Origin: RPQJ01 sp963748985
GTDB taxonomy: Bacteria > Pseudomonadota > Gammaproteobacteria > Steroidobacterales > Steroidobacteraceae
Direction: 5' to 3'
Assembly (NCBI GenBank): GCA_963748985.1
Contig: CAVVKQ010000026.1
Location: 1-64,000 of the forward strand
DNA length: 64,000 nucleotides
The notes under the pieces: generated by a model
What the model was told of the DNA's origin: nothing
The model's input: the letters and a program-made list of their open reading frames with translations, nothing else
Databases searched by the model: none
Translations under genes and position numbers: made by a program
Shown here: positions 33,411 to 42,333 of the stretch, in pieces
Position numbering within the stretch: the first letter of the stretch is position 1
Layout: each line of letters opens with the position of its first letter

Positions 33411-33946
33411 TACTTCGCCCGTGCCTTCGCCTTTACCTTTGACGTACGCCCGGTGCGCGTCACCTTGCGCGCGCGAGTCGTCTTTGTCTTCGCCGCCTTC
33501 GCCGGCCGGGCCACCTTTGCGTAGGTCTCGGTGGCAACCTTGCGCGCACCGCGACCCGCGTTCCGCACGATCAAGACCGCGCGGTTCACGTCACTGACGA
33601 CCCGCTCACGGACCGCCCGCAGCTCGTCGGCCTGGCCACGCACCAGGTCAGTGACGTTGTCCGATTGCGCTACGCGCTCGAGTTGCGCGGCGGCGTCCGA
33701 CAGCGCCGACGTGACGACTTCAAGCTGCAACGCCATCAGGCTCAGCACGGCCTCGTGCGACACGTTGGTGAGTTTCACTCCGGAGTGAGTGACCACGCGG
33801 ACGGGATCCTGCAGCGCCCGAATGCCTTTCGCCGATTTCGCGGCGACGCCGCGCACGGCCTTGCCGGGTGCCCGGCGCAACCGGGTCGCCTGCTCGGCCA
33901 GGACCTGGGCCTGCTCATTCACGAACTCTTTGACTTTGCTTGCCAT
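33410..33946 (-). CDS. Phasin-like protein with histone-like basic tail
   Basis: A 178-aa protein. Residues 1-125 are a long amphipathic helical region (FVNEQAQVLAEQATRLRRAP, then LERVAQSDNVTDLVRGQADE) of the phasin type, which coats polyhydroxyalkanoate granules. The last 45 residues are a Lys/Arg/Ala/Thr tail (ATETYAKVARPAKAAKTKTT onward) like histone H1-type and PhaF-type C-termini that bind DNA. The start at 33946 has AGGAGG at good spacing, better than 33964. No pha genes are in the window, so the PHA link is inferred. Confidence 0.65.
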   Translation of the reverse strand: MASKVKEFVNEQAQVLAEQATRLRRAPGKAVRGVAAKSAKGIRALQDPVRVVTHSGVKLTNVSHEAVLSLMALQLEVVTSALSDAAAQLERVAQSDNVTDLVRGQADELRAVRERVVSDVNRAVLIVRNAGRGARKVATETYAKVARPAKAAKTKTTRARKVTRTGRTSKVKAKARAK

Positions 33947-33969
33947 CGGAACCTCCTTCCTCAATTAAC

Positions 33970-34668
33970 TCAGCCCTGCTTCGCCTTCTGGACGCTGTCC
34001 TCCGTGACCGGCACGATCGTGATTTCCACGCGCCGGTTCTGCGCGCGGCCGTCTTCCGTGTCGTTCGTCGCAACGGGGTGAGCCTCGCCGGCGCCGACTG
34101 TGACGATGCGAGTCTGGTTGACGCCGTGGCTCGACAGATAGGACGCCACGCTGCTGGCGCGCTTGTCTGACAGCTGCTGGTTGTACGCGTCGCTACCGAC
34201 GCTGTCGGTGTGCCCGGCCACCTCGATGACCGTCTTGTCGTACTCCTTCAGCGTTGCCGCAACCTTGTCCAGCACCGGGTAGAACTGGGCGTTCAGGTCG
34301 GAGCTGTTGAACGCGAACGTCACGCCGCCCGGCATGTCGAGCGTGATGTTGTCGCCCTTGCGCACGACATCCACGCCCGTGCCCGCCATCTGCTGGCGCA
34401 GCTTCGCTTCCTGCTTGTCCTGGTAGTACCCGACCGACCCGCCGACGAGCGCGCCTGCGGCCGCTCCGATCATGGCGGACTTGAAAGGGTTGTTGCCGGC
34501 GCTCAGCAGGCCAACGACCGCGCCAGCGGCCGCACCGTACCCGGTGCCCTTGCGGGTCTTTTCCTTCTCGGGGTTCGTCGCGAAATCCTCCATTGAGGCG
34601 CACCCGGCCAGGGCCACCGCAGCAGCGGCAAGCAAGGCAAGAAAGCCAGACCTAACGGGATGATTCAT
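33970..34668 (-). CDS. yiaD: OmpA-family outer-membrane lipoprotein, YiaD-like
   Basis: A 232-aa lipoprotein with lipobox ALAGC (about residue 23). A Gly-rich glycine-zipper segment follows (GYGAAAGAVVGLLSAGNNPF, then MIGAAAGALVGGSVGYY). The C-terminal OmpA domain has TDSVGSDAYNQQLSDKRASS and the closing GRAQNRRVEI, the peptidoglycan-binding motif. YiaD-type proteins anchor the outer membrane to peptidoglycan. It lies 23 nt upstream of the phasin-like gene in the same direction. Confidence 0.9.
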   Translation of the reverse strand: MNHPVRSGFLALLAAAAVALAGCASMEDFATNPEKEKTRKGTGYGAAAGAVVGLLSAGNNPFKSAMIGAAAGALVGGSVGYYQDKQEAKLRQQMAGTGVDVVRKGDNITLDMPGGVTFAFNSSDLNAQFYPVLDKVAATLKEYDKTVIEVAGHTDSVGSDAYNQQLSDKRASSVASYLSSHGVNQTRIVTVGAGEAHPVATNDTEDGRAQNRRVEITIVPVTEDSVQKAKQG

Positions 34669-35103
34669 GAGTGACTCCTGATTTCAAAACTTTACAGTGT
34701 GGCGACATTTACTAATTATGAAAGGCCAATTATAAAACTCAAGTTGAGATTTGTTCGGTGACAGCGACGCGCACCGCCGCCATTACGGTCCGCCGAGTTT
34801 CGAGATTCAATGAATCGGCAAGAAGTTCCTTGCGACTGGCCCGATCGCCGATGACCCCAAGCTCCGGCCCCCGCGCGGCAGCGCGTCGATCCTGGAACGG
34901 AAATCCGGGTTGGCCAGTTCGTTGATCTCCGCGCTGATTTCCGCGAGCGAGCGGCCATGATGGACGGTTTCAACGAGCAGGATTTCCGGGATCTTCATGA
35001 CGAGTCGTCCGACCAGTCAGCATAGTGCCGCCGCGGGGTGTCAGGCCACAGTTTCCATTAGAATTGCGCCCCCGCCGAACAAGTATCCGATCCGGGAGCC
35101 TCC
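34669..35103. other. AT-richer intergenic region with one doubtful small ORF
   Basis: A 435-bp gap between the divergent OmpA lipoprotein and glutaryl-CoA dehydrogenase genes. The first 80 bp are AT-rich for this genome (ACTAATTATGAAAGGCC region) and probably hold the OmpA promoter. The remainder contains a 63-codon minus-strand ORF (listed separately). GGGAG just before 35104 is the ribosome-binding site of the dehydrogenase. Confidence 0.5.
34807..34998 (-). CDS. Possible small protein of unknown function
   Basis: A 63-codon ORF, MKIPEILLVETVHHGRSLAE at the start, whose first 40 residues have a balanced composition and an amphipathic helical look, unlike most antisense ORFs here. There is no clear Shine-Dalgarno and no recognised domain. 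Listed as doubtful. Confidence 0.3.
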   Translation of the reverse strand: MKIPEILLVETVHHGRSLAEISAEINELANPDFRSRIDALPRGGRSLGSSAIGPVARNFLPIH

Positions 35104-36276
35104 GTGCCCGCCACTGCCCTGAATCCTCTCGACCTGTACGACGTCCGCGCCTCGCTCTCCGCAGAAGAGCGCATGGTGCAGGACTCCGTGGCGCGCTTCG
35201 TCGACGACGCCGTGCTCCCGATTATCCGGCCGCATTTCGAGAACCACACTTTCCCCAGGGAACTGGTTGGCGAGCTCGCGAGTCTCGGCCTGCTCGGCAG
35301 TTCGCTCGAGGGCTTCGGCTGTGCGGGCATGAACGCCGTGAGCTATGGCCTCATCTGCCAGGAACTCGAACGCGGCGATTCGGGCCTGCGCAGTTTCGTG
35401 TCGGTGCAGTCGTCGCTCTGCATGTACCCGATCTACACGTACGGCAGCGACGAGCAGAAGCAGCGCTACCTGCCGCGCATGGCACAGGGCGAAGTGATCG
35501 GTGCGTTCGGCCTCACTGAACCGCACGGTGGTTCGGACCCGGCCAACATGAAGACGCATGCGAAGCGCCGCGGCGGCGACTGGGTGCTGAACGGCGGCAA
35601 GATGTGGATCACGAACTCGCCGATCGCCGACGTGTTCATCGTCTGGGCACGGGCCGAGGAAGGCATCCGCGGCTTCCTGGTGGACCGGGGCACGAAGGGC
35701 CTCGAAACCCCGGAGATCGAGAACAAGTTCTCGCTGCGCGCGTCGGCAACCGGCGCGATTTTCCTGAATGACGTGATCGTGCCCGATTCGGCGATGCTGC
35801 CCGGCACCACGTGCGGCATCAAGGCGCCGCTCTCCTGTCTCACGCAGGCCCGCTACGGCATCACCTGGGGCGTCATCGGCGCCGCGCAGGCGTGCCTCAA
35901 GGAGGTCCTCGAATATTCAAAGACCCGCATCCTGTTCAACCGTCCGCTCGCCGCGACGCAGGCGATCCAGATCCGGCTGGCCGAGATGTCGCGCAAGATC
36001 ACGCTGGCGCAGCTGATGTCACTGCAGCTCGGCCGCCTGAAGGACCAGGGCCTCATGTCGCCTTCGCACGTGTCGCTCGCGAAGTGGAACAATTGCCGCG
36101 CGGCGATCGAAGTCGCGCGTGACGCGCGCGACATCCTTGGCGGCTCCGGCATCAGCGCAGAGTACGTACCGATCCGGCACGCGCTCAACCTCGAGAGCGT
36201 CATCACGTACGAAGGCACCGAGACCATCCACCAGCTGACGATCGGTCGCGAGCTGACAGGCATCAACGCGTTCTGA
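35104..36276 (+). CDS. gcdH: Glutaryl-CoA dehydrogenase
   Basis: A 390-aa acyl-CoA dehydrogenase that oxidises and decarboxylates glutaryl-CoA to crotonyl-CoA in lysine/tryptophan breakdown. LRSFVSVQSSLCMYPIYTYG contains the Arg that binds the substrate gamma-carboxylate in this subfamily; FGLTEPHGGSDP and WITNSPIADVFIVWAR line the FAD site; the catalytic Glu is in VITYEGTETIHQL. Length fits. It starts at GTG with GGGAG close by. No other lysine-catabolic genes are visible. Confidence 0.9.
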   Translation: MPATALNPLDLYDVRASLSAEERMVQDSVARFVDDAVLPIIRPHFENHTFPRELVGELASLGLLGSSLEGFGCAGMNAVSYGLICQELERGDSGLRSFVSVQSSLCMYPIYTYGSDEQKQRYLPRMAQGEVIGAFGLTEPHGGSDPANMKTHAKRRGGDWVLNGGKMWITNSPIADVFIVWARAEEGIRGFLVDRGTKGLETPEIENKFSLRASATGAIFLNDVIVPDSAMLPGTTCGIKAPLSCLTQARYGITWGVIGAAQACLKEVLEYSKTRILFNRPLAATQAIQIRLAEMSRKITLAQLMSLQLGRLKDQGLMSPSHVSLAKWNNCRAAIEVARDARDILGGSGISAEYVPIRHALNLESVITYEGTETIHQLTIGRELTGINAF

Positions 36277-36285
36277 CCCTTCCCA

Positions 36286-36309
36286 CCTCTGCCGCGTCAG
36301 CGGGAGAGG
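36286..36309. repeat. CCTCTGCCGC hairpin between convergent genes
   Basis: CCTCTGCCGC pairs with GCGGGAGAGG (one mismatch) around GTCA. It lies between the ends of gcdH and the SIMPL gene and resembles the hairpin near 14990. Possibly a bidirectional terminator. Confidence 0.5.
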
Positions 36310-36339
36310 GCGCGCGCCGCGCAGGTGAGTGAGCAAGCG

Positions 36340-37128
36340 CTATTTGCGCGTGACCGCGTACTCCACCGTCACCACGGCCTTGACCAGTTTTTCGACCGTG
36401 CTCGTGTCGTAGCTGCCGTAATCAGCCGTTTCCGTCGAGTTCGGCGACGTGATCTGGAACACGCCCTGCGACGCCGAGCGCAGCGGCCCCACGATCACGC
36501 CACTGTTTGCCGCGAACTGCTGCGCTCGCAGCAGGGAATCCCTGGTCGCCGCGCCGATCAGCCGCACTTTCACTGCGTTCAGGTCGGTGAAGAAATACTG
36601 CGGCGGCATCGCATTGATCGCAATACCGTCACTGATCAGGCGTGATGCCCCCGTGGCAATGGTGCCGATCTGCGCGACGTTCTTCGATGAGAACTCGAAC
36701 TGACGGCTCAGTTCGTACCCGAGAACGCGACCTGTCTGCACGCCACCAGGGCCGAACTCATAGACGGTCTGCGTATTGACGGTACCCTGCTGCAGTCTCC
36801 CTGCGTCGGCGCCCACGACAGATTCCGTGTACTTCGCGACCCGTGCCGAATCGGCATCGAGCCTGCCGTAGGCCGTTGCAAGATCCGGTGCGCGCACGCT
36901 GACGATGGCGCGCCAGGTGCCGGCGTCGGAGACCACTTTCTCTTCCGCGTAGCCCTTCACGGTGATCTTGTCGCCCGCGAGCTTGATGCGTTCCAGGCTC
37001 GACGCAACGATCCACGCGGACAGCACGAGACCGACGGCGAGCGCGGCACCGAGCGCGAGGAAGGCCACCGTGGACTGGCCGCGCTGCCGCGCGACGGCGG
37101 TTGCCGGGTGAAGCCCGAGTTTCATCAT
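36340..37128 (-). CDS. SIMPL-domain (DUF541) membrane-anchored protein
   Basis: A 262-aa protein. An N-terminal membrane helix (VAFLALGAALAVGLVLSAWIV, about residues 22-45) is followed by one SIMPL/DUF541 domain (ITVKGYAEEKVVSDAGTWRA at the start, VKAVVTVEYAV at the end). It is probably anchored in the inner membrane facing the periplasm. The family includes BP26/OMP28-like proteins of unclear function. The start at ATG 37128 has AAGGAAA upstream; a second ATG follows immediately. Confidence 0.85.
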   Translation of the reverse strand: MMKLGLHPATAVARQRGQSTVAFLALGAALAVGLVLSAWIVASSLERIKLAGDKITVKGYAEEKVVSDAGTWRAIVSVRAPDLATAYGRLDADSARVAKYTESVVGADAGRLQQGTVNTQTVYEFGPGGVQTGRVLGYELSRQFEFSSKNVAQIGTIATGASRLISDGIAINAMPPQYFFTDLNAVKVRLIGAATRDSLLRAQQFAANSGVIVGPLRSASQGVFQITSPNSTETADYGSYDTSTVEKLVKAVVTVEYAVTRK

Positions 37129-37245
37129 GAAAGTTTCCTTGCGTGGCAGCGACACACCCGCATTTCGTGTGGCCATTTATCCTGCAAACGTGACCTGCAG
37201 TGGCAGTCCCGGCCTGCGCGATTTAGAACGCGATAAATGCGTGCG

Positions 37246-38355
37246 TCAACGGCCGTCGCTCGCGTCGATGGCGATGACGCGATCGCCCGCTTCGATGCGC
37301 AGTGTCGGATCGTCCCAGCATCCGAACCGGCGTTGCCCGCGACGGATCTCGACGATCACGGTGCCTTCGGTTTCGCGCGCCAGGCGCCCCACTTCTTCCG
37401 CACGGGCCTCACGCTCGACGAGCTGGCACTTCCCGCGGTATGACAGCAATTCCGACACGAAGTCGATCGTGCCCTGCGTGCCGACTGCATCGGCCATCAA
37501 ATAGCCGCCAACGCGGGACGGCGAGACGATCTCGTCAGCGCCGCCCGAGCGCACGATCTTGACGTTTTCGGGTTCGGCGACGCTGGCGATGATGCGCACC
37601 CCGTTCGCCAGCGCGCGTGCCGTGAGGACGATCAGCACGGTAGTGTCGTCACGACCGACGCTGACGATGACCGAATGCGCCCGCTGCACGCCGGCCACCC
37701 GCAGTATTTCCTCGCTCGACGCATCGCCGTGCAGGCCGATGAATCCGCGATCGGCCGCGCGCGTGACTTCCTCGCGGTCCGGGTCGATCACGGCGATCTG
37801 CTCGGCCTCCCAGCCCCGCAGCAGCAGTTCGGAGGCAGCGATCGAGCCGCTGTGGCCGTAACCGCAGAGAACGACGTGATCCTTCAATTCGCGCTGCAAA
37901 CGCAACATGCGCCATTCCTCGATGAGCCGCTGGATGATGAGCTGATACGCCGTGCCCAGGAACGTCAGCCAGACGAAAATCCGCACGGGCGTGACGAAAA
38001 ACGCGTCGATCAGACGCGCCCGGTCGGAGACCGGCACGATGTCGCCATAGCCGACGGTCGTGATGGTGACCATCGTGAAGTAGATGACGTCCGAGACGGA
38101 AACGTGACCGTCGATCTGGTCCCGCAAGCCATCGCGGTCGAGCAGGAAGACGAGGAACACTGACGCGACCAGCAACAGCACGAAGCCAGCACGCAGCAGC
38201 AACGTGATTTCGGCGGGTCGAGCGGCGCGCCGGATGAGCAGCGGCAGCGCATCGTCGCCCCGCTCTGCGCGGATGCGGCGCATGGTGCGGCGTACCCAGC
38301 CGAGTCGAATCCGTCGTGACCCGGGCATGTCGCCGGACCGGCGCGAAGAAGTCAA
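37246..38355 (-). CDS. Two-helix potassium channel with TrkA-N (RCK) domain
   Basis: A 369-aa channel. TM1 (TLLLRAGFVLLLVASVFLVF) is about residues 50-72. The pore loop has the selectivity filter TITTVGYGD, and TM2 follows (FVWLTFLGTAYQLII). The cytoplasmic RCK domain begins DHVVLCGYGHSGSIAASELL, a Rossmann NAD-binding motif, and a TrkA-C-like domain ends the protein (DDPTLRIEAGDRVIAI). The assembly is expected to be a ligand- or nucleotide-gated K+ channel in the inner membrane. Confidence 0.92.
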   Translation of the reverse strand: MTSSRRSGDMPGSRRIRLGWVRRTMRRIRAERGDDALPLLIRRAARPAEITLLLRAGFVLLLVASVFLVFLLDRDGLRDQIDGHVSVSDVIYFTMVTITTVGYGDIVPVSDRARLIDAFFVTPVRIFVWLTFLGTAYQLIIQRLIEEWRMLRLQRELKDHVVLCGYGHSGSIAASELLLRGWEAEQIAVIDPDREEVTRAADRGFIGLHGDASSEEILRVAGVQRAHSVIVSVGRDDTTVLIVLTARALANGVRIIASVAEPENVKIVRSGGADEIVSPSRVGGYLMADAVGTQGTIDFVSELLSYRGKCQLVEREARAEEVGRLARETEGTVIVEIRRGQRRFGCWDDPTLRIEAGDRVIAIDASDGR

Positions 38356-38454
38356 ATGGCTACCCCGTCAGGGGCGACGGCACGCCGCCCGGCGCAACGC
38401 CAAATATAGCGCACGCTGCCGCGCGGTCGGCAGCGCAAAACGAGGTTGGCCAGG

Positions 38455-38712
38455 TCAGGCGACCGCGAGCGGTGCCAGTTCGTAGCCGATGATTTCGCGC
38501 GTCTGGGGATCGAGGATCGGTGTACCGCTGTTGCAGCGGCCGGCAACCCGGGCCGTCTCCAGCAGGATGCGGCTAGGCACCACGGAGGCCAGCATCAACC
38601 CGCCGTGCGGGTCGCGGACGAAAGCCGTCACCGAAGCAGCCGGATTCCCGGCGGAGGCCGGTTCGGGAAACAGGAGGGCGAGGACTTCCTCTGGGGTGAT
38701 CGTGTCGGACAT
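38455..38712 (-). CDS. Small hypothetical protein
   Basis: An 85-aa protein, MSDTITPEEVLALLFPEPAS at the N-terminus. It has no signal peptide or membrane helix; the C-terminal half (TPILDPQTREIIGYELAPLA) looks like a small beta-rich domain. I do not recognise the family. It lies downstream of the divergently transcribed GDPD region, 256 bp from its start. Composition supports coding. Confidence 0.55.
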   Translation of the reverse strand: MSDTITPEEVLALLFPEPASAGNPAASVTAFVRDPHGGLMLASVVPSRILLETARVAGRCNSGTPILDPQTREIIGYELAPLAVA

Positions 38713-38968
38713 GGCCTTTGTGTTCGGGAGTTCCTTGGGATGGAGATAGCAACTTGCATGCCAACGCGCTGGCCCAGCAATCACAAGCCATCAGGGCGGT
38801 CGCGGCGAGGCGTGGGTGACAGCACACGTCCATCGTGGTGACCGGCACTGTCCATGCGTGACGCATGTCACATTGCGCGACGATCGGCCCCACCTTCGCC
38901 AAGCGCGCGGGGGCACACATTAAGTAAACTCCGCGTCCGGGAGGCAGCCGCCTGCACGGAGGAAAACA

Positions 38969-39733
38969 ATGTCCAGCAACGACACCCGGCTGCCGGAGAT
39001 CATCGCTCATCGCGGCAATGCCATTGAGTTTCCCGAGAATACGTTGCAGGCACTGGAATCGGCGGTGGCGCTCGGCGTGCGCCACATCGAGTTCGACGTG
39101 CAACTGACGGCCGACCACGTCCCCGTCGTGTTCCACGATTCTGACCTGGCCCGCGTCGGCAACCGTCCTGAAAGCGTGCATTCATTGTCCTGGTCGCAAC
39201 TCGCCGAAATTCCGGTCGGCGAGATCAGCCGCCTGGGCGAACGTTTCGCCTACACTTGCGCCCCGTCGCTGGCACAGACGGTGGATGCGATCGCCGGCTG
39301 GGATGGCATCACTGCATTTGTCGAAGTTAAGCGCGCAAGCCTGCGTCGATTCGGTCACGAAGCCGTGCTGCGCCGGGTGAGCGAAGTGCTGCAGCCCGTG
39401 CTGAGTCGCTGCGTGCTGATCTCGTTCGATTTCGCCGCCGTCAGGATCCTGCGGCTGATGACGGGCGCACGGATCGGCTGGGTGCTGAATCAATACGACG
39501 CAGACAGCCTGCGCGAAGCGACTGCGCTCGCGCCTGAGTTCCTTTTCTGCAACCTCGAGCGCGTACCCGCCACGACGGGGCAACTGTGGCCGGGACCGTG
39601 GGACTGGGCCATCTACGAAGTGCGCGACCTCGAAACCGCGCGTCAATGCCGTGAGCTTGGTGCAAAGTACGTCGAGACGATGGCCGTGCGCAGCCTGCGC
39701 ACTCAGTACGACGAGGCCGCATCCGGAGCATGA
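38969..39733 (+). CDS. ugpQ: Glycerophosphodiester phosphodiesterase
   Basis: A 254-aa TIM-barrel enzyme, cytosolic (no signal peptide). IIAHRGNAIEFPENTLQALE has the HRG and PENT motifs; HIEFDVQLTADHVPVVFHDS carries the metal-binding E-x-D and catalytic His. It hydrolyses glycerophosphodiesters to glycerol-3-phosphate and an alcohol, in the UgpQ manner. It has a good ribosome-binding site (GGAGG). The stop overlaps the kinase start (ATGA), so the two are coupled. Confidence 0.93.
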   Translation: MSSNDTRLPEIIAHRGNAIEFPENTLQALESAVALGVRHIEFDVQLTADHVPVVFHDSDLARVGNRPESVHSLSWSQLAEIPVGEISRLGERFAYTCAPSLAQTVDAIAGWDGITAFVEVKRASLRRFGHEAVLRRVSEVLQPVLSRCVLISFDFAAVRILRLMTGARIGWVLNQYDADSLREATALAPEFLFCNLERVPATTGQLWPGPWDWAIYEVRDLETARQCRELGAKYVETMAVRSLRTQYDEAASGA

Positions 39734-41298
39734 GTGCCCGCGACGATGACCAAGACCTCGACTGGCTCGCCGGTGAACTGAGCGCGATCCGCCGCGAACT
39801 GCTGCCTCCCGGCGAATCGCGTGCGCTGTACCTCGCGCTGGATCAGGGTGGCACGTCGAGTCGCGCGGTCCTGTTCGATTCACTCGGCCGCGAAGTGGCG
39901 ACTGCCCACGTCCCGATCAATACGCGAAGATCGGGCGATGATCGCGTGGAGCACGATGCGGCCGAACTGCTGCAGTCGCTGCGAACCGCGGCGCGCGATG
40001 TCGCCGAATCGCCGCTCGCCACTGGCCGGCCGATCGCTGCGGCCGGACTCGCCACGCAGCGTTCGACCATCTGCTGCTGGGACCGCAACGACGGGACACC
40101 GTTGAGCCCCGCACTCTCCTGGCAGGACCGCCGCAACGCCACCTGGCTCGATGAGCATCTGGGCGCGCGCTCCGGTTGGGTACGGGAACTCACGGGACTG
40201 CCGCTGTCGTCGCACTATGGTGCAAGCAAGATGCGCTGGTGCCTGGACGAGTTGCCCGCCGTGCGACTGGCGTTGCGCGACGAACGGCTCTGCATCGGGC
40301 CGCTCTCGAGCTTCCTGGTGCAGGGCCTGTGCGCGGCGGAGGAAGCCTGCGCTGACCCGGCCAACGCATCACGCACGCTGCTGTTCGACCCCGCGGTCCT
40401 GGACTGGTCGCCTCCGCTGCTCGAGGCCTTCGGCATTCCTGCTGCCGTCCTGCCGCGTTGCGTCGGCACCCTGCATGATTTCGGCACGGTCCCGGTCGAT
40501 GCAACCCGGCGCGCGCCGTTGCTCGCGTGCAGCGGGGACCAGTCCGCCGCGGTCTTTGCGTTCGGCCCACCCTCGACGACCACTGCTTACGTCAACGCGG
40601 GAACGGGTGCGTTCGTGCAACGCATGTTGCGTGACGGTGCGGGACCAGCGCCGCGTGGGTTACTGAAGAGCGTGCTGTTCGCACGGACCGACGATGCAGC
40701 GGGCGCACTCTACTGCCACGAAGGCACGGTCAACGGCGGCTACGCCGCGCTCGAGTGGCTGGGCAAGCGTGTCGGCGTCGACGTCAGGCGCACGCTGAAA
40801 ACCTTGTCGGCATCCCTTGCGGGTGGTGACGTACCGCTCCTGTTCATGAACGGCATCGGCGGACTCGGCGCGCCTTACTGGTTGCCGGATTTCCAGAGTG
40901 AATTTCTGGCGCCCGCCGGCGGCTCCGCCACTCACGTGGATAACGCGACCGAGTTGCAGCAGATCGGTGCAGTCGTCGAGAGCATCGCGTTCCTGATCGC
41001 AGTCAACGTGCTCGCGCTGCACCGTACGACGCCCCTGCAGCGATTGACGATCACCGGTGGACTCGCCGCGTGCGACTATCTGTGTGAAGTCCTGGCCGAA
41101 ATCACGCGGATGACCGTCGAACGACCGATGCTGCTCGAAGCCACTTCTCGTGGTATTGCGTACCTGGCCGCAGGCCAGCCGCCGGACTGGCAACCCGTGC
41201 CCATCGAAAAGTCATTTGCCCCGACCGGCACGCATCCCGTGCTCAACCGGTTCGACGAGTGGCGCACAGCGATGTCCGTGCGCACCGGCGCGGCATAG
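39730..41298 (+). CDS. FGGY-family carbohydrate kinase, glycerol-kinase-like
   Basis: A 522-aa kinase. LALDQGGTSSRAVLFDSLGR is the ATP-binding phosphate 1 motif, DRVEHDAAELLQSL the glycerol-kinase-like substrate segment, and TAYVNAGTGAFVQRML plus MNGIGGLGAPYW belong to the second domain. A 30-residue N-terminal extension precedes the first motif, unusual for GlpK. Coupling to the phosphodiesterase suggests glycerol or a related polyol as substrate. Glycerol kinase is likely but another sugar alcohol is possible. Confidence 0.85.
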   Translation: MSARDDDQDLDWLAGELSAIRRELLPPGESRALYLALDQGGTSSRAVLFDSLGREVATAHVPINTRRSGDDRVEHDAAELLQSLRTAARDVAESPLATGRPIAAAGLATQRSTICCWDRNDGTPLSPALSWQDRRNATWLDEHLGARSGWVRELTGLPLSSHYGASKMRWCLDELPAVRLALRDERLCIGPLSSFLVQGLCAAEEACADPANASRTLLFDPAVLDWSPPLLEAFGIPAAVLPRCVGTLHDFGTVPVDATRRAPLLACSGDQSAAVFAFGPPSTTTAYVNAGTGAFVQRMLRDGAGPAPRGLLKSVLFARTDDAAGALYCHEGTVNGGYAALEWLGKRVGVDVRRTLKTLSASLAGGDVPLLFMNGIGGLGAPYWLPDFQSEFLAPAGGSATHVDNATELQQIGAVVESIAFLIAVNVLALHRTTPLQRLTITGGLAACDYLCEVLAEITRMTVERPMLLEATSRGIAYLAAGQPPDWQPVPIEKSFAPTGTHPVLNRFDEWRTAMSVRTGAA

Positions 41299-41301
41299 GT
41301 C

Positions 41302-42333
41302 TCAGCCGGAGTCGAACGACGCAAGGACCTGTCGCTCGACCCAGGTCGACCCGGCGGCGCCATCGTAAAAGCCGCAATGCCCGCCGTAGCGCGTACGGGT
41401 GATGGTGAGCATCGAGGTTCGCGCGATGCGCTCGAGGTCAGCTACGGGGATGATCGGGTCATCGTCCGCCGCGATGATGCGAACGCGTGCATCACGCAGC
41501 GCTTCCAGCGGCTCGAGCGCCCGGCCGACCAGCGCGTAACCCCGCAGGTATTCCAGCAACGACGGAAACCCGCCGTAGCCGCACGCCAGCCGATGGGTCA
41601 TCTCGGTGAGGTTTCCCAGTTCGAGGATGTCGTCGAGCGAGTGGTACACGTCGGGCCACGCCTCGCGCTTCTTGCGCAGTGAACGACGCCATTTCCACAC
41701 GAAGTATTCGCGGTACAGCGCCCACCCCGACTCGAGGCGCGCCAGCGTGTGTTCGGGATCGATCACCGGGCAGACCGCGACGATGCGCGCAACGTCGATG
41801 CCCGCCGCAGTCGCGCGTGCGCCGACACGCAGGCAGAAGTTGCCGCCGAGCGAGAATCCCGCGAGCACGAGCCGCTTGCCCGGATGCTGTCGCTGCAGTT
41901 CCCGCACGGCACCGACCACTTCGGCGATGCGGCACGAATGGAAGATTCCGGCATTGAGATGGTGACTCTCGCCGTGATCGCGCAGGTTGAGGCGCGCGAC
42001 GTCGTAGCCGGCATCGAAGAGTTTCTGTCCGAGCGAGAGCAGGTACAACGAGTTCGCGCTGCCTTCCCAACCGTGCAGCAACACGGCAAGGTGGTCGGAC
42101 GACGGCCGTCCCGCGTCAGCCTGCGTTGCGACCAGCGCGAGCAGGCGCACGCCGTCGCCGCAATCGACTATTACGTCGCTCGTCGCCTGGCGCAGCACGG
42201 TCGCGCGCCGCTCCACCCCCACCCGTCGCAGCGGCAGGCTCGGGTAGATCGACTGCACGTGGTGATGTCGCAGCCGCCAGGGCGGCACGAAGTCAGGTGA
42301 CTCGTCGGCGGCGGGTCGGGGCGCTGCGCTCAT
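41302..42333 (-). CDS. yheT: YheT-family alpha/beta hydrolase
   Basis: A 343-aa hydrolase of the COG0429 (YheT/ABHD) family. VLLHGWEGSANSLYLLSLGQ is the oxyanion-hole segment, GFSLGGNFCLRVG the nucleophile elbow, and RYGGHCGFYDG carries the catalytic His. The N-terminal PPWRLRHHHVQSIYPSL is also family-typical. An esterase or lipase role is likely. It is the last gene of a three-gene minus-strand operon with ATGA overlaps at both junctions. Confidence 0.92.
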   Translation of the reverse strand: MSAAPRPAADESPDFVPPWRLRHHHVQSIYPSLPLRRVGVERRATVLRQATSDVIVDCGDGVRLLALVATQADAGRPSSDHLAVLLHGWEGSANSLYLLSLGQKLFDAGYDVARLNLRDHGESHHLNAGIFHSCRIAEVVGAVRELQRQHPGKRLVLAGFSLGGNFCLRVGARATAAGIDVARIVAVCPVIDPEHTLARLESGWALYREYFVWKWRRSLRKKREAWPDVYHSLDDILELGNLTEMTHRLACGYGGFPSLLEYLRGYALVGRALEPLEALRDARVRIIAADDDPIIPVADLERIARTSMLTITRTRYGGHCGFYDGAAGSTWVERQVLASFDSG

